The notes beneath the pieces are model-generated. The model did not search any database, was not told the origin of the DNA, and saw only the letters and a program-made list of their open reading frames with translations. A program made the translations under genes and the position numbers. Below are positions 45,000 to 56,130 of a stretch of DNA of 64,000 bases, in pieces. The DNA lies in the NCBI GenBank assembly GCA_017311185.1, contig JAESUZ010004139.1, forward strand, positions 281,790-345,789. The letters are read 5' to 3'. The DNA is from Proteles cristata cristata (lineage: Eukaryota; Chordata; Mammalia; Carnivora; Hyaenidae). Each line of letters begins with the position of its first letter. Position 1 is the stretch's first letter.

Positions 45000-45727
45000 G
45001 CTTGCTGGATAGAGGATTCTTGGCCGCATATTTTTCCTGTTCATTACATTGAAGATCTCCTGCCATTCCTTTCTGGCCTGCCAAGTTTCAGTAGATAGGT
45101 CTGTCACCACTCTGATAGGTTATCTTTGTATGTTAGACCCCTTTTCTCCCTAGCTGGTTTCAAAATTCTCTCTTTGTCCTTGTATTTTCCCATTTTTACG
45201 ATGATATGTCATGCAGAAGATCGATTCAAGTTACGTCTGAGGGGAGTCCTCTGAGCCTCTTGTATTTCAACGTTTACTTCCTTCCCCAGGTCGGGGAAGT
45301 TCTCTGCTATAATTTGTTCCAGAACTCCTTCAGCACCTTTCCCTCTCTCTTCCTCTTCTGGGATTCCTATGATACGGATATTGTTGCGTTTGACTGTGTC
45401 GCTGAGCTCTCGAATTCTTCTTTCCTGTTCCTGGATCAGTTTGTCTCTTTCTTTGTCAGCTTCCTGTTTTTCTATAATGGTGTCTTCTAAATCACTTATT
45501 CTCCTTTCTGCCTCTTCAATCCGTGCTTTGGAGGCCTCTAATTTATTATGTATCTCATTTATCGCATTTTTTAATTCTTCATGCCTATTTTTATTTTCCA
45601 TTCTGTCTGTAGCCATAGTTTCTTTGATGTTTTTTTCAAGCCCAGCTATTAATTTTACCATTATTATTCTAAAATCTTGTTCAGTTATGCTGCTGATATC
45701 TGTTTTGAGCAGTTCATTAGCTGTCAT
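45000..45727 (-). pseudogene. L1 ORF1 (RNA-binding coiled-coil protein), broken
   Basis: The minus-strand frame 45,209-45,727 has an N-terminal coiled coil (KLEASKARIEEAERRISDLE) leading into the RNA-recognition part (NNIRIIGIPEEEERG). The C-terminal part (RPRILYPASLSFKI) lies in another frame at about 44,990-45,110, so at least one frameshift separates the halves. Confidence 0.85.
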
Positions 45728-47383
45728 TTCTTCTTGGAGTTTCTTTGGAGGAGAGGTCTTTCGTTATTTTAGTTAGCTTTCCAGCTCTTGTTGGTTTTAA
45801 AGACCTGTTATGCTCTCTGTTTCTATGAGCGCTGCTATATCCAAGAAGACTCTTTAACTTTCCAGGGCCTATCCTTTCAGAGAGTGTTTTTTGAATGGTA
45901 TCTCTTGGTCTTTCTTGTTGGACCTTGGTTATTTTATTTTCCTATTTGTAGTGATATTTGGGACTCTCCACCTTGTGTACTCTAGCTTGTTTCTTGAGGT
46001 AGCCCTGGAAAAGAAAACAGACAGACAAACACACAGGGAGCTGGAGCACACAAACGCACAGGCTAATTCAACTAACATGCAAAGCAAGAGGGAAAACGAA
46101 AAAGTTAAGAGAAAAGACGGAGGAGGGAGGGCGAATAATACAGAGTATAAAATACATAAAAGGGTCAAAGGGGAAAAGAAAAGGAAAAAAGAAAACCGAT
46201 GGACAAAGAACAGTTTAAAGCATATACCTGGATTTCCCAGCTACAGTTAAATAGCCATGTGTATGCAGTGCTGGTTTAAAAGCATAGAGAAAGAGAGAGA
46301 AGGCAGGGTGGGATGAGGCAAACTTAGAAATAGAATGAACAGGCAGAATGGATACGAAGCTTTTTTCAAAGAGGTAAAGGGTAGAATATGGTTGGATAGG
46401 TGAGAGAAGGGTGCTGGAATTATCCAGAGAAACTATATAGTCTAATTACCCCTGAGAGAAAGAGATGAAAATGTCGGTAGGTGTAGAATTTACATTTACA
46501 GAATGGACTCGTTGTGATTGTTTAAGCAAGCTGTCGACCAGAGTTAATCAGGTCAGTGTTCTGGGGAAAAAAGAGAGAAAAGAGAAAGAAGAAAAAAAGA
46601 AAGAGAAAAAAAGTTGGGGGAAAAAAAAGGGAGAAGGGCAGCTCTCAGGCAGGGATGGGCGTGGCATGATCCAATGCCTCAGGTGGGACCTCTGCCTTGG
46701 CAGTTGTGGGGAGGAGAGTGGCTGTGCTCCAGTCCCTTCTTGAACAAAGCGCTGCACCTCGCTTTTTTGGGCGTGTAAACTCACCATACCGGGGGCGCAG
46801 CCGAATTTGGTTGCACTCTTCAACCCAGGCCAATTCCAATCTCCAAATCCCAGTCCGTACACCCCGCTGAAATTGCCTTAGACACAGCTTCCTAGGCAAC
46901 CCCCTCGGGCAATTCCAGGCCCCCTGCGGAGCTCTGGGTGTGGAGTCAGGATCGCTGCTTCCTTCTCTGGGTCAGACTGGCAAGCATGGGCGGGGGCTTG
47001 CCTGCTGGGTGCTCTGAGCCCGAGCCCGCTGGAGTGAGGAAAACCGGGTCCCTCTATGGCTCATCACCCAAAACATGAACTCACAGGCTAATTTCCCAGT
47101 GTTTAGTTCTTTGCCTTCCCTCTCAAGTTCCAGCCAGCCAGGAGCGCGGACGCCCGGTGTCTGCGTGGCTCTTTCAGGGGCCCCAGCCACCCGGGAGCTA
47201 CAATGGCGGCAGGTGCGCCACCACTGTGAAGTCCAGCTGCCAGGAGCAGCACAAAGAAGCAGTTTGTGTGCTCAGCCCCCCCCCCCCCAAGGTTTCCAAT
47301 GGCTTCTGATCTTTTCTGTGTGATGTATGGGCGCGAGTGCAAGTACAGAGCTCCTTACTTCTCCGCCATCTTGTCCCCTCCTG

Positions 47384-48010
47384 TATTGTTAATTATTTGA
47401 GAGACCTCCATATTGTTTTCCAGAGGGGCTGCACCAGCTTACATTCCCACCAACAGTGTAGGAGGGTGCCCATTTTTCCACATCCTCGCCAGCATCTAGA
47501 GTCTCCAGATTTGTTCATTTTAGCCACTCTGACCAGCATGAGGTGGTATCTCGGTGTGGTTTTGATGTGTATTTCCCTGTTGATGAGGAACTCTGAGCAT
47601 CATTTCATGTGTCTGTTGGCCATCTGGATGTCCTCTTAGGAGAAGTGTCTGTTCATGTCTTCTACCCATTTCTTCACTGGATTGTTTTTTGGGTGTGGCA
47701 TTTGGTGAGTTCCTTATAGATTTTGGATACTAGCCCTTTATCTGATATGTCATTTGCAACTATCTTTTCCCATTCTGTCAGTTGCCTTTTAGTTTTATGG
47801 ATTGTTTCCTTTGCCGTGCAGAAGCTTTTTATCTTGATGAGGTCCCAGTAGTTCATTTTTGCTCTTGATTCCCTTGCCTTTGGGGATGTGTCAAGTAAGA
47901 AATTGCTGCGGTTCAGGTCAAGGAGGTTATTTCCTGCTTTATCTTCTAGGGTTTTGATGGTTTCCTGTCTCACATTCAGGTCCTTTCTCCATTTTGAGTT
48001 TAATTTTGTC
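47384..48010 (-). mobile_element. Host L1, 5' part, antisense
   Basis: Continues ORF2 C-terminal sequence exactly where 41,250 stopped (GAGAGACCTCCATATTGTTTTCC), through [18 protein letters not shown] on the minus strand to the truncation point near 48,010. Confidence 0.88.
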
Positions 48011-48242
48011 TTTTAGTTATACTTATGTGTCAAGGTCTTTGTTTATTGCAATGCATGGTCCTGTTGTGTTAGGTACACTCAGATTGTGCAGTTTTCCTTG
48101 AAAGTCTTTTCTCATATCTCTCTTAACCACAAGATGCAAATGGTGAATTCAAGGATGTAGAGCTAAAAACGTTGAGGTCCAATAACTGTCAGCTGGACAG
48201 TATATTGTCTGTTGTGGAAGAAATTCCCATATGATGCAATGA
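48011..48242. other. Unrecognised sequence between two L1 fragments
   Basis: AT-rich. No match found in copy A by eye. Confidence 0.4.
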
Positions 48243-49020
48243 CTTTTTTAATAGCTTATTGTCATGTTGGTTTACATATAACATCCAGTCCTCATCCCAA
48301 CAAGTGCCCTCCTCCATGCACATCACCCCCTTTCCCTCTCCCCCACCCTCCATCAGCCCTCAGTTTGTTCTCAGCATTCAAGCATCTCTCATGGTTTGCT
48401 TCTGAAGAGCCTAAAATTAAGTCCTCCATTAAGACCAACCTCAGGCTGCACATAGCCCCAGTCCCAGTTCCAGGAAAAGCCTCAGATTGTTCAAGGCTAA
48501 AGCCATCCTCGGACCACCCTCAGATCAGCTAATCAAAAAAACATTCCTGTGGTCTGAGTCAAGGCTGGGAACTGTAGACAGTTATTCTGTACAAACTAGC
48601 CAATTTCTCACCACTTGCCTGAACCCCACGTGGGCCCTTTGAACTCACCTCACAATTGGTCATTTTCAAAGGATTCTCAAAAGTCATGATTGGGTCCCAC
48701 CAAAAGTAATGAACACTTCACAGATACTAAATGGTCAATGTTGTTACCATGGGTGCTGTAAAATTGTAATTGGTGCTTAGATGATTGTGCTATACATACT
48801 GTAACACCCCCATCCCTTACTCTTTAAAAACCCTGTTCGCTATTGTTCTTCGCTTCACCTTGCTGCCACGACACCGGTAGGCAGGTGAGCCCCTGCTCGA
48901 GCTTGTAATAAAGACCCTTTTGTATTTGCATACGTGCTGCCTCCTTGGAGGTCTCTGGGACTCGTGATTGGGGCACAACACCTCCCTCTCCCCAAATATT
49001 TTTTCCCTTCTTCTTGCATT
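48243..49020 (-). mobile_element. L1 3'UTR fragment, split by an LTR
   Basis: Rightward CCCAACAAGTGCCCTCCTCC at 48,296 and ATGGTTTGCT at 48,391 continue as CCTCCCTCTCCCCAAATATT after the LTR, as in intact copies such as 29,410. Confidence 0.85.
48403..48980 (+). mobile_element. Solo LTR of a gammaretrovirus-like endogenous retrovirus
   Basis: 578 bp starting TGAAGAG and ending ACAACA. It has a TATA-like TTTAAAAA at 48,823-48,830, an AATAAA at 48,907-48,912 and a T/G-rich stretch after it, in the usual U3-R-U5 order. CTTC on the left and CCTC on the right fit a decayed 4-bp target duplication. No primer-binding site or viral gene follows, so the provirus has collapsed by recombination between its LTRs. 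It could still act as a promoter or a polyadenylation site on the + strand, the same strand as the MIA2-like exons. Confidence 0.82.
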
Positions 49021-49142
49021 GGAAAGGGAAAGAATACCTTCATGCCTTCATGGTTCTTGCCTGTGTTCTGTCTTATCGCAATCAAGATTCAGGTCATCTG
49101 CATGCTTATAAAGAATCCCCACCCCTTTTTTTTTTTTTACAG

Positions 49143-49276
49143 AAATTACACTGGCCCTGGAAGACCAGTGTAATGCATTAAGGGCTGTGAAAGCAACAAG
49201 GGAAGCAAAAGTCAAACAGCTGAAGGAGAAAGCACATATCCTGGAAGAATTTTATGAGCAAAGTGGCTACAGAAGA
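49143..49276 (+). pseudogene. E4 (copy B): open coiled-coil exon, MIA2/cTAGE-like
   Basis: A 13-base T run and ACAG precede 134 bp that end at AGA|GTAAGA. One frame is fully open: EITLALEDQCNALRAVKATR, then KQLKEKAHILEEFYEQSGYR. The end fits the MIA2/cTAGE5 pattern of a K-(x)-L-T-E-L-Y-Q-E-N-E helix. Copy A has a stop and indels in the same exon, so copy B preserves the ancestral form better here. The exon lies 123 bp right of the L1/LTR composite. Confidence 0.6.
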
Positions 49277-51286
49277 GTAAGATATACATGTGTTAACTGT
49301 TACAAGTACTGTGGTATGAGTGAATGTGGTGGCCAGTAGAGACCATTCTATTTCTTTAGGAACTGGGTCCAGAGTATATTTGCCAAATGCATTTAGTAGA
49401 ATGATGTCTGCCCTTCCTACCTTGCTTTCTGTAACCTGCATTTTCCTTTCTGTCCTAAGTGCTTGTCACACATTGTGTCAAGTATTTGGGGCAGAAGAGG
49501 GAAGGTACCAGTATGAATATCATTGATACCTGGATCCACTCTGGATCCATCTACATTATCCTATAGGTTTCAATCCCATCACATTGTTTTGTCATCCAGC
49601 AATTAGGTCATTTTTGTTCAGAACCAGACATGCGTCAAAAATGTGAGGGGGGGAAAAAATTGAACTATCTTGCTGCAGAAACAAATAATTTCTTTCTGGA
49701 AAGCGGGTAGGGGCACCAGCAGTACTGGATCCCTACATCCATTCTGCCAGTGAGATTATTCACTGTAGGCCCAATCACTAAGAAAACTGAGTTGTTTCCT
49801 GTCCCCTAATTTTTAAGTGTAACTCCTCTGTGTCTTGACCAAAGCCTGCAGCTTTGAACTAGGGCTCATCTTTGCTGACTGCCCCTGAACTACACGTGTT
49901 TCCTTCTAAGTCTGTGCCCATAAAGTTACTCAGCTTCTTTGCAGTTCAAATGTATGCCCCCCAAATCATTGAGGAGTCCTAGGGAGATTAGGTCCAACTT
50001 CCAGGCTGGATTCGTCCTGGGATTCCTTCTTCTCAATCTTGGTCTCATGTGTCTTCATGGGGTCGTTAGAAATTTGTGCATTCCCTCACACATTTCCTCC
50101 TTTGTGCAGTATTTCCTTGTGTTCTCAGGAGGAGATCAGGGACTTTAGAGTCTCTCACTCATGATGGGAAATAAACTCTTCCTTCTCTTCCCTGGAGACT
50201 CAGTTTTACATTAGTCCTTCCCACACTTGGGGTTAGGGCCTGCACTGTCTCACTGGCATCTTGTTTTTGTTAATTTGTAGCTCTTTATGAGAGTAGGTAC
50301 AGTGCCCTGATCACCTTTCTATCCTCAACCTCTTACAACAGAGCCACTACATTACAACCACTCCAGAAAGCATTTGCTGAAGGACTGCCTCAGAGGCAGA
50401 AGGAAATGCATGTGCTTTTCTCTGTGTAGTGCTTTCTACTCCGTTTCTAAGAGATTTTCAATTCTGCCTATGATTCTTGAGTACATCAAGTGTCAAGTTG
50501 AAACCCTTTAAATCAACACCATGAACAAAATAGTCTGAGGGCAACACAGCAAACCAGCCTTTCTACACATTTGTCTTTGTTGCCTTCACTATCAATGAAC
50601 CCAGTCTTGTTAAAGTATATTGGCTCCATGAAGTTGAGAATTTTCCATCTGAAATGTTTCCTGGAAATCAACCCAGACTGTGTGACAGTTTATATCAGGT
50701 TATACTTCAGGAGATGTTGCTGCTCTGAGATTGGCCTTTTCCTCTTCCAGCATATGTGAAGGTGAAGGCAGGGTTGCACTCCTGACCCCTAGTGATGTCT
50801 GGGCATGAGCTGCAATGTTGGTGAAGCCATATCTTGGTAGGTCGTCTTTCAGAATGATGGTCTGTGTCAGGGTACAACGTTTGGACTGAATATCAGGGCT
50901 CCCCAGGGAGGTGTAAGACTAGAGGAGGTGGAAGACTAGCCTGCTTCATCCTAATGGGTACAGTTGGTCACACATGGTTTGTCACATTGCTGTAATGAGC
51001 CTTCACCATCTCAAAGTACAATGTTACTTGGTGACTTTATGATGAAGGAGTAGAAGCAGATGACTAGAAAGACAGCCCTGAAATCAGAGATGTGGCAGCA
51101 GACAGAGGTTGAATTTTCTTTAACTTAAATGGGGTGTTTGCTTCATTTCTCTGATGATGATGTCAGTTTGTGCATTTATGGGAGGTGGGGCAAGGCATAT
51201 CTGCATAGGCCTTCGAGAGTGCTGGGATGTATAAAGGCAGAATTTCTGTATTTGATCTGACTGTGTATATATCGTTCCCATCTTAG
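49277..51286 (+). other. Intron-like sequence between E4 and E5 (copy B)
   Basis: The first 220 bp align with copy A after its E4. About 2.0 kb against 1.1 kb in copy A. No repeat recognised in the extra part and no supported gene. Confidence 0.5.
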
Positions 51287-51387
51287 GAAGCTGGAAATGA
51301 CACACTGTGAACTGGAGGCAAGGAAGAATCAGCTGGCAGCTGTAGGCAAAATTGGAACATCGCTACGGAAGAAATAAACAAGTACAA
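51287..51387 (+). pseudogene. E5 (copy B): frameshifted coiled-coil exon
   Basis: Acceptor TTCCCATCTTAG and donor AA|GTGAGT match copy-A E5, but the exon is 101 bp against 102. The frame starts KLEMTHCELEARKNQLAAVG. The expected E-E-(L/I)-x-x-Y ending appears only in another frame (IATEEINKYK), so a single-base net loss broke it. Confidence 0.6.
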
Positions 51388-51564
51388 GTGAGTTCAGCTA
51401 CCAATTACCAGCAGCTCATGAAACCTCTGTTCATTTATTGTTTTTAACTTTTTTACAATATTTAGACTCTACATAGTAGTATGAACAAAAATTCAGAGGA
51501 CATATGCTTAGAGTATTAAAAGATAAAAGAAGGTCAGTTTTAGAAAGAACAAAACGATCAGTTT

Positions 51565-51750
51565 ATTTTTTAAATTTTTTTTCTGAGAGAGAGCATGAGC
51601 AGGGGAGGGTCAGAGAGAGGGAAGTAAAGAATCTAAAACAGGGTCCAGGCTCTGAGCTAGCTGTCAGCACAGAGCCCAACCCCACAAACCGTCAGATCAT
51701 GACCTGAGACAAGTCGGACACTTAACCAACTGAGCCACCCAGGCGCCCCT
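51565..51750 (-). mobile_element. Felid-type SINE, antisense
   Basis: Ends AACTGAGCCACCCAGGCGCC. The target duplication AAAACGATCAGTTT / ACAACGATTCAGTTT flanks it. Confidence 0.93.
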
Positions 51751-51978
51751 ACAACGATTCAGTTTCTAAATATCTGTGAATCTCAAGCAATGGCCAGACT
51801 GTGGAAACTTTGTCCATGCCAACTTTCCTGGGGGGTGGTGTCAACTGTCATAATCCATAGGAAAAGCAGAGTGTCGTAGGATGAATGATACGCATCCACA
51901 TGATGGTGACATTTATTGACCCTGGTCTTTGCAACCCTGGGAAACAGGGTAAGGATATAAGTTAAAGGAGACTAGAGC

Positions 51979-52150
51979 TTTTTTTTTTTAATGTTTTTAT
52001 TTATTTCTGAGAGAGAGAGCACGCGTGAGCAGGGGAGGGTCAGAGAGAGGGAGATACAGAATGTGACGCAGGCTCCAGGCTCTTAGCTAGCTGTCAGCAC
52101 AGAGCCTGACATGGAGCTCAAACCCACGAACCGTAATATCGTGATCTGAG
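51979..52150 (-). mobile_element. SINE, antisense, head missing
   Basis: Tail and body intact up to CCCACGAACCGTAATATCGT, then lost. The flank after it aligns with copy A near 8,030. Confidence 0.88.
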
Positions 52151-52692
52151 CCAGGATCTGAGCAGGGATTGTGAGGTCCACACAGAGCTGCTATGTAGGA
52201 TCACTCTCAGTGCACAATGCAGCGTTCATCTTTGAAATGTCAGTGTTGCCAAAGTGAACCTAGGTAATCATCTAAAAAGATTGTGTCCCGGGGTGTTCTG
52301 AAGGTTCTAGATATTTGGGGAAGGGGGGGAAATGCCCTGGAGATATGGGAAATTTAACTTGGTCTTATGGAAATGCTTGTCTGCCCAAGTTCATATCCCT
52401 CAGTGAGACAAGATCTAGATCAGCTGAGTGCTTGCATTGACCTTCCGCCTGAGATAACCTACAATTCGGGGTTGGCCAGAAGCCACCTCTGCTGGACCCC
52501 TGTCATCACCCTGACTATAGCTTTCCATCTCCTCAAACTTCTCTCTCAATATCCCTAGGCTTTGCCCATGTTCCTGCTGTCTCAGCCCTCATACCAGTTC
52601 TCAGTGGGACCTACCCAGAGTCTCAGCTATGAAATAGGGGTAATATTTGTTTCTAAGAACATTATAAAAGAAGACATTAAATACATAAAACA

Positions 52693-52913
52693 GGGGCGCC
52701 TGGGTGGCTTAGTCGGTTAAGCGTCCGACTTTCGCTTGGGTCATGATCTCGCGGTTCGTGGGTTCGAGCCCCGCGTCGGGCTCTGTGCTGACTGCCAGCT
52801 CAGAGCCTGGAGCCTGTTTCAGAGTCTGTGACTCCCTCTCTCTCTGACCCTCCCCTGCTCATGCTGTCTCTCTGTCTCTCTCTCCTAGAAATAAATAAAA
52901 AAATATTAAAAAT
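52693..52913 (+). mobile_element. Young felid SINE, sense
   Basis: Near-consensus with A box TTAGTCGGTTAAGCG and B box GGTTCGAGCCC. Perfect 14-bp target duplication AAATACATAAAACA at 52,679-52,692 and 52,914-52,927. Confidence 0.97.
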
Positions 52914-52927
52914 AAATACATAAAACA

Positions 52928-53929
52928 TCTGCAAAATTTCTGGGAAGTATTTAATTCACCTTCTCAGTTTCAATTAAGATATTTCCACACAATGATCATC
53001 AAAAAAAAGATGTTCATGGAAATTCATACAACACAGACTGTTAACACCTCAGCCCAGGAACTCCTGTTTGAAATGATAAGACAGAGACCCTCATTTTTCT
53101 ATTAAAATTCATGCCCTCCCAAAGAAAAGATAATTATGAGAATGTGTATATTCAGAGATCTACATCTGAGAGCTAAACATAATCATTTTCCATTACATGC
53201 AGCCACATATGAAAGTGTTCATCTGAGGCCACAGATAAAGTACAGAAGACAGAGTGCATGTAGGAAAACATAAGATCATAGGGAAATTAACCAAAATCTC
53301 TTAAATCTTACTGATTTTGAAATTGGAAGAGGACTGTGCAAGGTGACCGACCCTGGTGATAATTTTTAAAAAGATGTGTCAGTTCTGCTTGAATGCTTTC
53401 CCTACACATCCTGTCCCCTCCACTTTGTCCTTTCTATGTCCCCTAATAACCCTCCACCGTTCTGTCTCTGTGTCAGCACCTGCTTCTAGGAGGACCTACT
53501 CTCCTCACTCCCCATCGCTGCACACAGTGGGGTTTCTGTACACACAGGAAACAAACTGACAGAAATGGTGGTAATGGAGGATAGTAGTGAGATCACCCTT
53601 TGTGCAGGGTAGCCCAAGGGAGTTTTATGGGGTGGTGGGAACTTCCTACATCTAGATTTATGGGGTGTTTGTGCTCATTTATTGGAGAAATATTCACTGA
53701 CTCCCTGGTGCCTCAGGGTCAGACAGACAGGTGTCTGTCTCTAGGATATGGCTGACTTCTAATGGTGGGTAAGGATGAGGGACCAGCAGCGACTATGGGA
53801 GATGACATGTGTAAGGAGGCCACACATGGAGTCAGACCCTGGCCCAGGAGGCCAGCACTCCCCAGGCAGCACCATGTGCAGGAGGGCTCTACGGACCACA
53901 AATATCTTCATTGGTCCTGTGAACTCCAT
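52928..53929 (+). other. Right part of copy B
   Basis: Aligns with copy A 8,690-9,640. No supported gene: the open frames (up to 99 codons) are not shared with copy A. Confidence 0.45.
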
Positions 53930-55700
53930 AATCCTCCTTCAGTTTCCTCACTGAGGGATGGTCAGGACACAGGCCAGCAGCTGGAGGATACCCTGACATT
54001 GGCTGGAGTGGATCAGTGGGCCTGGGGGATTAAATCAGAGATAGGGACAGGCAGAAGGTAGCAACAGGGAGTTTCAGAGAAGAAGAGAAGGGAAGGGAAG
54101 AAAATGGAATTTTCTCCACTGGCTTTACCTTCATAGCTGTGTGAACAAAAGGGGATTCTTGTCTCTGATGGTGGCAAAGAGAGATGGCAAAAAGATAGAG
54201 TGACATTCTCAGCTCAGGTACCGAGGATATCTAACTTGCTCCTGAAATACTAACACAGGAAGCCTGTGCTTGGTGTCATAATTGGAACTGCATCTTGTGC
54301 CATTTAATGAAAATTCAATTCTGAAGCCCTCATCATTAAAGTAGTACAACAAAATTGTGAACAGAATGATACAATAGAGGATAATGTACCAAAATAGAAT
54401 GAATGCATTACTCACAGGAATATAGACCACTGGAAATGGAGGTACCCCAATGGAGGCATTCAGACACCTGGACAATATCTGAAAACGTAAAAAAAAAAAA
54501 AAAAAATTGATTCCTTACCGCAAGAGAAACATTAACATTAGGCACAAACAGACCATTATTTAAGGTTTAGAAAGAAACTGTATGACTTCATGGGGTTATA
54601 TCCATGAGATCAAGTGTCATCTAAGGATTCCCTATAAAGCTATTTATGTAAATTATACTTCATTAAAGATAGTTTCAAAACCTCAAATACTAGAAAAAAA
54701 TGTGGGAAAGTTCCTTTCTAATCCTGAAGTGCATGGGTGATAGGAGTCTGTCTGACCATGTCTCAAAAATCCAAAAAATTAGACATTTAAAAAATTTATA
54801 ATAGCAGAGTAGGAGAACCCTGAGCTCACCCTGCCCCATGTTTTCAACTATATAACATTCACATCCAAGTCCATAAGCCAGAGAGAGATCCAAAGACTAG
54901 CAGAACAAACTCCACAACTCAATAGAGAGAAGCTGAACCTGAAAGGTTAGGAAGGTCAGAAAGAAGAGGGCTGCCTGCAGAGAAGGCAGAGAAAATGAGC
55001 CCTGACCCCAGGGAGCTCAAACAGGGAAGACTAATCCCCATAACATTTGGCCTTAAAAACCAGAAGGGCTGAATTCCTTGAGTTTGGATCCTGGAGCTTA
55101 GGAGGTCAGCTGACTCAGCACTGGGTGATCCAGGAGGGTGAGTGATATCTGGGACCCTGCCTGTGTGGAGACGCAATGTAAACATGGCAGTTTACATTAT
55201 GCCAGAGGCAACAGGAGACATATGTTCATGCTGATTGCTGAGTGATTGGATGACTTCTCCAACAGTGCGGGAGCTCACAGTCACCACTTTTCTACCCCAC
55301 TCCCCAGAATAAGCACAGAAACACCTACCAGGGTGCTGTGCTGCACCGACCCTTGCTAGGTAACCCACTAGCAGTGTGGCTGTCCCAAGAGATCTCTGGA
55401 GGACTCACCCACTCCAAGCTTCCTGGCCTCTGTGCTGGGCTCGGTGCAAACTTTGCTAAAACCACATGGGCACCCTGTCCAGCCTGCTGCATGCAAAGCT
55501 GCCACAGCACGTTATGCACATCTGCACCACACCCAGCTGCACACTGCTGGCCACCTTCCTATGTCTCACCCAGCCACATGTCCCCAGCCACTGATGCACT
55601 CTGTGCATAACCTCGAACTCTTGGATGCCCTGGTGCAGAGCCACCAGCCAACAAAGAACAGCTACAGACTTGGCATGCCAGAATCGGGTGACATAACCTA
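53930..55700 (+). repeat. Inverted duplication, right arm
   Basis: Reverse-complement partner of 28,300-30,333. Contains 0.86 kb of flank (53,930-54,790) followed by an L1 5'UTR in sense orientation (54,790-55,700, starting near GCAGAGTAGGAGAACCCTGA). Confidence 0.65.
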
Positions 55701-56130
55701 TTCAAAGTGCTGAATGGAAAATTCATCAACCAAGAATACTATGCAGCAAGGCTATCTTTAAGAATAGAAGCAGATATAGTTTCCAAAAAAAACTAAAGGA
55801 GTTTGTACCACTAAATTAGTCCAGCAAGAAATATTAACAGGGACTCTTAGAGTGGAGAAAAGAGACCAAAAGTGGCAAAAGAGAGGTAGAAAACTCAAAG
55901 CCAGTAAAAATAAATATTTCCGTAAAAATTCAGTCAAGAAACTGACAAAAATGAATATAAAATATAATAACATGTACCAAAACATAAGGAGAAAATAAGG
56001 GGTTCAAAGGTAAATAACCATCATTTAGTAAAAATTTCTAAAAGCAATGAATTATATAAAAGCCTAATAGTGAGCATATATCAAAAATCACAAATAAATA
56101 TGCAAAGAATAAGGAGAAATAAATCAAAAC
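54790..56130 (+). mobile_element. L1 5' region, sense
   Basis: 5'UTR matching the minus strand of 28,120-29,525. After 55,700 the match moves to an A-rich part with ATACTATGCAGCAAGGCTAT, which also has an L1 counterpart at about 27,385 (minus strand). No open ORF1 remains. It ends at the satellite array. Confidence 0.65.

Larger units (their letters stand above)
41251..47373 (-). mobile_element. Full-length L1, antisense, inactive
   Basis: About 6.1 kb, from a T-rich tract (its poly(A) tail) to an L1 5' terminus (rightward CTTCTCCGCCATCTTG). On the minus strand: 5'UTR 45,780-47,373, ORF1 about 45,000-45,730, ORF2 about 41,600-44,990. Several frameshifts and stops break ORF2. A deletion near 43,645 removes an internal part of the reverse-transcriptase region. 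The L1 proteins act together as ribonucleoprotein and target-primed reverse transcriptase. Here neither frame is whole. Confidence 0.9.
37640..53760 (+). other. Segmental duplication, copy B (MIA2/cTAGE-like locus)
   Basis: Collinear with copy A at 90-9,640 after removing insertions (SINEs, about 8 kb of L1 at 40,690-48,010, and an L1/LTR composite at 48,243-49,020). E1, E2, E4 and E5 are present. E3 is missing behind the L1 block. E6-E8 are missing, because sequence equal to about 5.9-8.0 kb of copy A is absent. Confidence 0.7.

Noticed and set aside
6696..52913. tRNA-Lys-like heads as functional tRNA genes
   Set aside because: They retain A and B boxes but continue into the SINE body and do not fold as complete tRNAs.
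29859..54475. Similar hydrophobic peptides at 29,859-30,056 (+) and 54,209-54,475 (-) starting MSRCLNA
   Set aside because: Tempting as a conserved membrane protein, but the DNA around them matches equally well, so the similarity reflects the inverted duplication. The frames diverge after about 25 residues.
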